Assembly (NCBI GenBank): GCA_031841125.1
Contig: CM063107.1
Coordinates: forward strand, 23,764,499-23,828,498
Length of the DNA stretch: 64,000 bases
Direction of reading: 5' to 3'
DNA from: Acanthococcus lagerstroemiae
Lineage: Eukaryota > Arthropoda > Insecta > Hemiptera > Eriococcidae
Part shown: in pieces, positions 57,514-64,000 of the stretch
Layout of the letters: each line of letters opens with the position of its first letter
Numbering within the stretch: the stretch's first letter is position 1
Notes under the pieces: generated by a model
The model's input: the letters and a program-made list of their open reading frames with translations, nothing else
Database searches by the model: none
Told to the model about the DNA's origin: nothing
Position numbers and translations under genes: made by a program

Positions 57514-57699
57514 GGACCACTATTCTCGAAATGTAGCTACGATAACAACCGTTGTTATAAAAAAGTTGTTATTGGTTGTTACCGGTTGTTCCCCACTTTA
57601 CCGCAGTGTTGAATAACATCTCATAACCACTCAATACACCACCTCGGGACTAGTTGTTATGAGTGGTTACCGATAGCAACTTTTCGAGAATAGTGGTCC
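57514..57699. mobile_element. MITE with GGACCACTATTCTCGAAA termini
   Basis: The ends are GGACCACTATTCTCGAAA and its reverse complement, with weaker pairing continuing inward over about 30-45 bp ('agctacgataacaacc' against 'ggttaccgatagcaact'). The interior carries repeated 'gttgtta/taacaac' and 'ggttgttaccggttgttcc'. If the outer G is excluded, the flanking CTG can be read as a 3-bp target duplication. 186 bp, non-coding. Superfamily unresolved. Confidence 0.75.
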
Positions 57700-57714
57700 T
57701 GAATTGTCAGTGTA

Positions 57715-58240
57715 TCTTAAGAAAGAGCCATAAGAGTTGAAACAAGTCTGGGAGTAGTGGTGGATTCAGGAAGCAATCCTGAGTGCGGCGAAAATCTGTA
57801 CGTATTATATGTTTGGAAAAACCTCAAGGAAATGTAAATAAGTCTGACAAAACCTAGAGGATTTTCACATAAACATTGAAGATTGAAGAATCTGATCTAG
57901 TCTTAAAAACATTTCCCCTTTCTTCTCCAGGGGTAAAATTAGATGGTTTTGTGGTAAACGTTCAAAATTCTCCAGAAATCATCGTCCATTCCAGACTCGG
58001 GCTACATCTGAAAAAATTTTTACTACACTTTTGGAAAGGTTTTTCATTTTTAACGTCAATACGAAAATCTTTAATTCGCAAATCTAACCCTCTGAGCGCC
58101 ACCTTCCACGAGGACGATATGGTGATCAATGTACAACAGCTCCAATTAAATAACAACATAGGGACGATTTTCAGAAGCTTTATTCTCGCTGCTTTTTCAT
58201 GCATTTTGAAAAGTGAATTATACAAAAGATAGTGTGAAGT
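57715..58240. other. No gene recognised
   Basis: Overlapping ORFs on both strands (plus 57876-58232, minus 57962-58225) show no motif and no splice context. Confidence 0.4.
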
Positions 58241-58257
58241 TTACTCTACCAATTTTT

Positions 58258-58474
58258 GGGGTCTGGTTGGCCGAGTGGATAGCGCGCTGGTCTCGGAATC
58301 CGGAGTTTCCTGGTTCGAGCCCACGTAGCAACTCGCTACTTTTCGACCTAGGCCGGTTTTTCAGCAAGAAGAGAAGAGGGCTAAGACAGCCCTAGTAGTT
58401 TCCCCGACGTCTCTGAGGTATTGCTCGAAAGGGCAGATTTCAGGACTCGAGTTGAAAGCAAAAATGAAAAAAAG
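58258..58474 (+). mobile_element. tRNA-derived SINE, copy 3 (full length)
   Basis: 217 bp of the same family as 5493-5707 and 8697-8923. A-box-like TGGCCGAGTGG at 58268-58278, B-box GGTTCGAGCCC at 58312-58322, then the body ('gacctaggccgg', 'gtctctgaggtattgctcgaaagggc') and an A-rich tail ('aaaaatgaaaaaaag'). A perfect 15-bp target duplication ACTCTACCAATTTTT lies at 58243-58257 and 58475-58489. Confidence 0.93.
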
Positions 58475-58489
58475 ACTCTACCAATTTTT

Positions 58490-58974
58490 AATGCTTCTAA
58501 AATAGGTATTCATTTGAATTTTCTGAGAAAAAATGAGCTTAAAGAAGTGCGCTGTTATGCAAATTACGTTTATCAGTTTGATCACCATTTCGTCTAAGCT
58601 TCATGAATTTTCCGCGTGAGAGCGACTCTTCGAATAGAAACGCGAATTGTACAACTCATTCGTACTCGAAGTATCTTATCTCTTATCTACTTAAACAGTT
58701 ACAGTCGCGAGGACATGAAAATGATTCAAGTATTCGAGAAACAGGGGGAGGGGGTAGAAACGTTTCCAGCCAAGTTACCAACAACGAGCTGGTTAAACAG
58801 TCACATCGATGCTGTACGAGCTCTGCAAAGAGGTACTGGCGATAGTACTGGTATTTGAAGAGGAAAGTGACTTTCCTAGTATTTCATAAAGAAGATGATC
58901 AATTTTAAGACCCATTGCTTGACACCAGCATTTCTGGATAAATTCAAAGTCCCGGTATGTTTACACACGGTTTA
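58490..58974. other. No gene recognised
   Basis: Two overlapping 80-codon ORFs (58603-58845 and 58616-58858) without recognisable motifs. Confidence 0.4.
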
Positions 58975-58982
58975 CTGTAAGG

Positions 58983-59490
58983 CAGTGGCGAAGCTAAGGT
59001 GGATGGGAAAGCGGCTGTGGGCACCTTCCCTCTTTGAATTTCGTCAACTAATATAAATTGTCTGAATCACATCGAGGCTGTAGACATGTGGATACATCGC
59101 CAAACCCTAAAAATTCCTTGGACAGTAAAGAAGTCAAATCAAGATGTTCTACAAATGGCTGGCAAGAATCGAGAAATCGCCCAAAATATAAAAAGAAGAA
59201 AGACCGAATACTTCGGACATGTAGTAAGAGACGATTCATATGAACTCTTGCGCCTCATCATGATGAGGAAAATAGAGGGCAAGTGGGAATAAAAACATTT
59301 CAGGACCTTTTCTGCACAGCCAGAGATAGATCTTGTTTCACAGAATTGGTCGCGAATGCCTCTAATACCTAAGCATGGCACGTAAAGAAGAAAGAAGAAG
59401 TGTTTTTCTAGTTTTAGCACCCCCTCTAACATCCCCTCCCCCTTCGACCAAGATCAGACCCCTTCAAACACTAAGCTAACTATGCCACTG
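58983..59490. mobile_element. hAT-like element carrying an RTE 3' end
   Basis: 508 bp. Termini CAGTGGCGAAGCTAAGG and, on the reverse strand, CAGTGGCATAGTTAGCTTAG, with a perfect 8-bp target duplication CTGTAAGG at 58975-58982 and 59491-59498. The hAT arms are only about 70-90 bp each; the middle (59055-59400) is the 3' end of an RTE-type retrotransposon. Confidence 0.88.
59055..59400 (+). pseudogene. RTE-like reverse transcriptase C-terminus with (AAG) tail
   Basis: The frame from 59061 reads 'LNHIEAVDMWIHRQTLKIPW' directly followed by 'TVKKSNQDVL', then 'IKRRKTEYFGHVVRDDSYEL' and 'LRLIMMRKIEGK'; after a frameshift near 59285 it continues 'TFQDLFCTARDRSCFTELVA' and 'NASNT' to a TAA. The order M W..R, L.I.W....SN..VL, IK.RK..Y.GH..R and the closing F..L...A.DR..F..LV.N is that of RTE/endonuclease-RT element C-termini. 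The stop is followed by 'gcatggcacgtaaagaagaaagaagaag', a trinucleotide tail as expected at an RTE 3' end. 5'-truncated and frameshifted. Confidence 0.85.
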
Positions 59491-59499
59491 CTGTAAGGC

Positions 59500-62160
59500 C
59501 GCTGACTTTTTTATTTTATTTTTGCATTAAATGGAGTACGAGTATTTTTCGTGAAATGTGTAACGCACAGGTGACGAGAATGAGTACGATGTCCAAGGTT
59601 ATCCTGACTGATGTGGTCACAAATTGTCGCGGCTTAGTTCGTTCGGGTTATTGTTCTGATCATCATTCTCGCATTAATCATGTTTTGAAAACATTTAGGC
59701 GTGTGTATGAAATCTCGAGTAATGACACTCTGTAAGATTAGTGTGCCTGGTAAGTTTTTGTGGTAAATCTTAGGCATCGACACAACACGTACATACGAAA
59801 TTCAGAATTGTGCAACCAGATTAAAATTGTGACAGTTCTCGGGAAAGGGAAAATAGAAAATCGTTTTATTAGATAATCTGTAAGAAGTATCGGAAAAAGG
59901 GGTTGGGAGAGTCTCCCACGAAAGCTTTCATCAATAGGTGGATCTGGAAAAATAGGCTTCGCAGTACTATGTGTTGACCTATTTTCTTCTTCTATGTTGT
60001 TGATTTCAAAAATTTCAATTAGTGTCAGAATTTACGTCTTTAGTTGGAAAATTTGGGATTCCATTACCCCCTGAAAAAGTCGCTTAGGTACATATACTTG
60101 ATAATTTATCTAAGTTTATTATATAGCTTCGAAGTCAACATAGGTTAAATACTTGTTTATGTACGTCTAGGTGTGCGTAACGTGGATACGATGTTGAAGT
60201 CGACGGCACTTCGAATGTTTTATTCGAGCTGTACTGATCGTTTCAAATGTTTACGAGCAGTTTAATGACTTTAGTGGGATACAATCGAAATGGTACTCAC
60301 AGTTGAAGATAAATTAGAACCTTCTCTCATTCGAAGTTACTGAACTATATAAAATTTCCGGACGGCTCTGTAGATCGGTCGATTCTTATGTTCGTTACCA
60401 ACTTCTAGATATGTGGCGCCAATGTGGATATCATAAGTAGCTCATTATGTCATGTTCAAAACCGTGTCTGCTCGAAACTACTTCTCAGGGGCATAGTTGC
60501 GTACTTTCAGAGTTCCGCACAGTTTAAAAAAATCAATACCTGCTTTGGTGGAATTGACAATAGTACCGTAGATAATAGATAAGAGAGGGTAAATCTTAAA
60601 GTATTCAGATTTATTAAAAAATTGCTTATTATAATTTTCGTGTGTGACCAGCGGAGAAATTTTCAAGTCCATTTTCCCTCAAAACTCCGTTAAAGCTGAT
60701 TCATAGGATACCACTCCTCGTGATCTAATATCTATGTAAAATGTAGGATGTCTTGTGAGAGGAGGTCAACCCTCAATAGTGAACATGACACTCGCACCGA
60801 AGTATTCAGAAATAGAACTTCATATGAACATTTTGTATCCTCCTAGCGAAAGTAATGAAATACAGAATTCTAAAAAGGGATGTTCACAAGCTAATCCGAA
60901 GATTGACTTGTGCAGGGTGTCTGCTGATATGAAAAACATGCAAAGCATGAAAATAGCATGATCTTGACTCGAGTAGCGTGAAAACATGAAAATAGGTATG
61001 ATATTTGGACCCACGTTAAAACAAAAGCACGAAATTTTGTTTCAAAAATGAATAATTACCAGTGCTGCCATAACTGTACTTTCATTGGGTATCCGTTCTG
61101 GCTATATTATGAACTTTTTTTCTCATAATATCACATTAGTGATAATTACACAGCTTCAAAAACGGTATTATATGATTTTTCATTTTTCAATTCCAGTAGA
61201 CACGTTTGACGATGGCAAGTCATTTTGTTCTTGTGAGAAGTAAAATAAGTCCTCTTGGTTCAGATTCGTTCTTTAATACAGATAAGAGCTCAAAAGTGGC
61301 AAAAAACCAAGTTCGAGCTTAGTTCTCGAAATCTGTTACCAAACTAATACGAAACAAAGCTAGTCGTGGGCAAATTAATCCACTCAGTATGATCAATCAA
61401 CAAGTTATTGGTTCCTAGAATTATTGTAACTTCATTATTAACATGGTTTGCTCTCTTGAAAAACCGGATTTTTCTACATGTTAGTTGAATATAGAATATT
61501 TAGAAAGGTTTGTAGACACATATAATATGTACACTGTGAATATCAAAAACATCAAATTAAGGAAAATTCAGATTTATTTTAAAAGTGAATTTTAAAGACT
61601 CATGACTTGTGAATCACTGATCTTCGTTGGATGAGTTTTTGTGCTACCCTGATTAATATAATGTTCAGTCTTAGTAATTCCTAATTTAGGAACCAGTTTT
61701 AGGAATTGGGTTTGGCTTTGGGAACCTCCGGCATTAATCATGTTGAAAATGGAATGTAAGAACTATTTCCCCCTTCCTTAACGAACAGATTCATAACCGG
61801 CATGAACTCTTGGGGGGAGGGGGCAGACAAAATAAAAACAGACCTAATGTTGAGTCAACAATTAAAAAATAAAAATCTTTTCTCTTAGATTTGTTTAACG
61901 ATTTCACGCACTCGTTAACTGAAAATTCTATAACATTTTCCTCAGTGGTATAGATTCAGTAATGTAAACCGTACGAAAATTTCAACACATCTGCTCAACT
62001 GTAGCCAGCTAGAAGTTGAATAATGGAGGGGATCAAAAATTCCTCCCTGTATGTCAGTTAATCAATATTACTCATGTTTTGATGTACCAGTGTCACCAGT
62101 GTCCCGATGAATCAGATGACCAAAACTTCAAAATGACATAAAAATTGAAGTAGAAAAATC
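59500..62160. other. No gene recognised
   Basis: Unassigned AT-rich sequence; short ORFs with no motif. Confidence 0.4.
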
Positions 62161-62815
62161 ATTTTTTTTTTTAAACTATCGGAATATTTACCAACAGGTT
62201 ATATACAATTTTAAACCATGAAGTATCAAATTTTTAATTTAAAACGTAGACTTATAATGTTAATTTATCAAAATATCATCGGATGCGTAATCAAAGTATT
62301 GATAATTAATTAATCAAGGTATTATAATAATTTTTTTTTTTTGAAACACTGATAATTAATTTTTTAACTCAAAATATAGGTAATAATTATTGAATAAAAA
62401 TATTAATGATCGGTTGATTGAAAGATTATATTAGTGAATTCATATATTAACTATCAATGAAAGCAAAATGATATCTATCAAGTAATACGCTTATTATCGA
62501 CTTATGAATCTCTCAGTACTGATGCGATGCCTGAAAGGGTAGTTTTCGGTGCCAGGGGTGCGGTGTCTCAGGGGCCACTTTGGCATGCGTGCATCGCTAT
62601 ACGTCCCACCACACCAATCGACTTATGAAATTATTAAATTAATGATGGATTTGTAAAGCTATTAAAGGTCAATTTATAGAAATATTGAATATGATTTCTC
62701 AGTATAATAAATTGATTACAAATTTGTAAAGATATTGACTGTCGATTTATTAAAACATGTATGTACTGACAATTTATCGAAATAATGATTGTCGATTCAT
62801 CAAAAGATTAACTTG
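62160..62815. repeat. Degenerate AT-rich tandem field, ~22-25-bp period
   Basis: Variants of 'at(t/c)gataattaattaatca' and 'aaataatgattgtcgattcatc' follow each other, for example 'aaagatattgactgtcgattt', 'aacatgtatgtactgacaattt', 'aaataatgattgtcgattc'. Interrupted at 62509-62616 by an R1-like tail. Confidence 0.5.
62509..62616 (+). mobile_element. R1-like element 3' end, copy 3 (108 bp)
   Basis: Matches the end of the 3' UTR at 47735-47845 and, inverted, 52245-52345: 'actgatgcgat.c(c)tgaaagggtagtttt(c)cgg', 'ggtgcggtgtct(c/t)aggggcc', 'catcgc.atacgtcccaccacacca'. A perfect 13-bp target duplication ATCGACTTATGAA lies at 62496-62508 and 62617-62629, so this is an extremely 5'-truncated insertion and defines the family's 3' terminus. 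Confidence 0.92.
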
Positions 62816-62819
62816 TCAA

Positions 62820-62999
62820 ATTCCATTTGTAAGGTGTGCCAATTCACTTTTTCTTCTTCTGTAGTCCAGAGCGCTTTCAGCTGTTATGCCATCATCAGTG
62901 GAGTACCCTAAATGAGACTTGTCTCTTGTGGTCTTATAGTCATAGTCGAGAGTAGTACCGTATGGTGAACCTGTTTAGTCGTGTGCTCCTATTGGTTGT
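62820..62999 (+). repeat. Left arm of long inverted repeat
   Basis: From 'attccatttgtaaggtgtgcc' to 'gtgctcctattggttgt'. Pairs with 63127-63308; differences are mostly single transitions. Confidence 0.92.
62865..62902 (-). ncRNA. Hammerhead-ribozyme-like motif (type I, minimal), left arm
   Basis: Minus strand: UCCA, CUGAUGA, a 13-base hairpin segment (UGGCAUAACAGCU), GAAA, GCGC, U, C, UGGA. UCCA and UGGA pair as stem I; GGC and GCU can pair as stem II; AGC/GCU form a minimal stem III; cleavage would follow the UC. All invariant core bases (CUGAUGA, GAAA) are present. A weak point is the U opposite U next to the core in stem II. Activity is inferred, not shown. Confidence 0.6.
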
Positions 63000-63126
63000 A
63001 TAACTAGAAATAATAAAGGCAAAAACAAAAGTAAACAACCTAATAAACACAACAACTAACTTCCAAAGCGATAACTTATTCCAACTAACATAACACCCAC
63101 GGATTGGACAGACTGCACAATCACAG

Positions 63127-63308
63127 ACAACCAATAGGAGCACACGACTAAACAGGTTCACCATACGGTACTGCTCTCGACTATGACTACAGGACCACAC
63201 AAGAGACAAGTCTTATTTAGGATACTCCACTGATGATGGTATAACAGCCGAAAGCGCTTTGGACTTCAGAAGAAGAAAAAGTTAATTGGCACACCCTACA
63301 AATGGAAT
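63127..63308 (-). repeat. Right arm of long inverted repeat
   Basis: Reverse complement of 62820-62999; from 'acaaccaataggagcacacg' to 'cctacaaatggaat'. Confidence 0.92.
63226..63263 (+). ncRNA. Hammerhead-ribozyme-like motif (type I, minimal), right arm
   Basis: Plus strand: UCCA (63226-63229), CUGAUGA (63230-63236), UGGUAUAACAGCC (63237-63249), GAAA (63250-63253), GCGC, UU, UGGA (63260-63263). Same fold as the left-arm motif; stem II keeps three pairs through paired changes (GGC/GCU there, GGU/GCC here). The base before the cleavage site is U instead of C, which is allowed but less common. Confidence 0.58.
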
Positions 63309-63319
63309 ATTACCAAGTT

Positions 63320-64000
63320 CACTCACACTCTGAAATGGACACTAAACTTGTCGAATAATTAAAATACCGAAGTATTAATGTTTTGATATATTATGTATCT
63401 ATATGAAAAACATCCGATCAAGCCACATCCGTTGTAGCAAGAGGTGGAGTTCAGTTTCATTGTTCCGCCGGAATTCAAAAAGACTACATTTGGGTTAGCC
63501 ACACCTATTGACTACTAACACCTGACTAGTCTGGTGTGTTCTGCCGGTTGCATGCCCCTTATAGAGAAGGAAAACTCTTTCATAACCATTCCCCAGTAAT
63601 GGCTTGTCATCAAGGATAATTACATAATTAGACTATAACCCTTGTATCAAAATAGCTGATCAAGGAGAAAAATATCTGCTGCCGATTTATCTAAAGTTTA
63701 AGTCAGAAGTGGATCAAGCCGTGTACACCGGGGGGGGGGGGTGAAATTCTGACTGTGGAGTCAGGACTCGGCGTAAAATAGGTGTCCGTGCAAAGAGGGG
63801 AAAAAAGGTTAATGAATTAACGATTAACAATTTTTTGAATTTGCTACCTATTGGTCCAAAATGCATCGACGAAATAGTCGACTTTACCGAAAAATATCGA
63901 CCTCTCGAAGATGAGTGGGAAAGTCTCACTCTATCTTCTCCACGATTCGCCCCTGGTTAAAGTTTCGTCTCGTATTAAATATCGAACTGCCTATTATCGA
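63320..64000. other. No gene recognised
   Basis: Unassigned. Contains a G11 run near 63730-63741. A minus-strand ORF at 63714-63929 has no motif. Confidence 0.4.

Larger units (their letters stand above)
62810..63319. mobile_element. Long inverted-repeat element, possibly Penelope-like
   Basis: Arms 62820-62999 and 63127-63308 (about 180 bp each) are reverse complements with roughly 93% identity by eye. Outer 'aacttg/caagtt' may extend the pairing to 62810 and 63319. The spacer is 127 bp and non-coding. Each arm holds a hammerhead-ribozyme-like core reading outward. Penelope-like elements are known to have terminal repeats in direct or inverted orientation and to carry minimal hammerhead motifs in them; on that basis this could be a deleted Penelope-like element, but no reverse transcriptase or GIY-YIG domain is present. 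A foldback DNA transposon is the alternative. No target duplication was found. Confidence 0.75.

Noticed and set aside
62940..63209. 89-codon minus-strand ORF
   Set aside because: Spans the spacer and parts of both arms of the long inverted repeat; no motif.

Overview
The window reads as AT-rich, gene-poor nuclear DNA of an animal, most likely an arthropod. No bacterial-style operon, rRNA or functional tRNA gene was found, and no long intact ORF. What can be recognised is a dense layer of old eukaryotic transposable elements: non-LTR retrotransposon remains of several clades, a tRNA-derived SINE family, hAT-like, pogo-like and Ginger-like DNA transposons, foldback elements, and many diverged tandem or cryptic simple repeats. 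I cannot name the species. Only one stretch looks like a host gene: a terminal coding exon at 11045-11230 on the minus strand, with a clear 3' splice site and an AATAAA downstream.

Layout. 1-5 kb: unassigned AT-rich DNA with one cryptic repeat field. 5.5 kb: SINE copy 1. 7.0-9.5 kb: composite Ginger-like element with an integrase pseudogene and SINE copy 2. 9.9-10.3 kb: internally deleted pogo-like element that keeps the acidic tail of a transposase. 11 kb: the putative host exon. 12.8-14.0 kb: two tandem-repeat blocks, the second GC-rich. 17.1-19.0 kb: strand-asymmetric purine block followed by a pyrimidine block. 22.1-22.8 kb: 3' end of a non-LTR element. 27.8 and 29.4 kb: small hAT-like elements. 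30.0-30.7 kb: cryptic T-rich repeat. 34.7-37.2 kb: diverged repeats, a foldback-type element with reiterated ATTGGCGTT motifs, and a hAT-like element. 39.1-40.7 kb: largest LINE remnant, minus strand, RT to RNase H to C-terminus. 42.2-43.1 kb: ~185-bp tandem array. 45.6-48.1 kb: ~0.9-kb tandem duplication whose second unit is split by a 5'-truncated R1-like LINE. 49.5-51.4 kb: Jockey/CR1-like LINE pseudogene. 51.9-53.1 kb: inverted arrays around a second R1-like 3' end. 54-55 kb: repeat array and an RTE-like fragment. 56-59.5 kb: hAT-like elements, a MITE, SINE copy 3, and a hAT-like element holding an RTE 3' end. 62.2-63.3 kb: degenerate AT-rich array, a 108-bp R1-like 3' tail, and a long inverted repeat whose two arms each carry a hammerhead-ribozyme-like core.

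The elements interact mainly by nesting: SINE in Ginger-like, R1-like in a tandem duplication, RTE in hAT-like. The two observations most worth following are the hammerhead-like motifs pointing outwards from the arms at 62810-63319, which resembles Penelope-like retroelement terminal repeats, and a short 3'-region motif shared by the SINE and the R1-like LINE, which could mean the LINE mobilised the SINE. All homology statements rest on reading motifs by eye; no database search was run.
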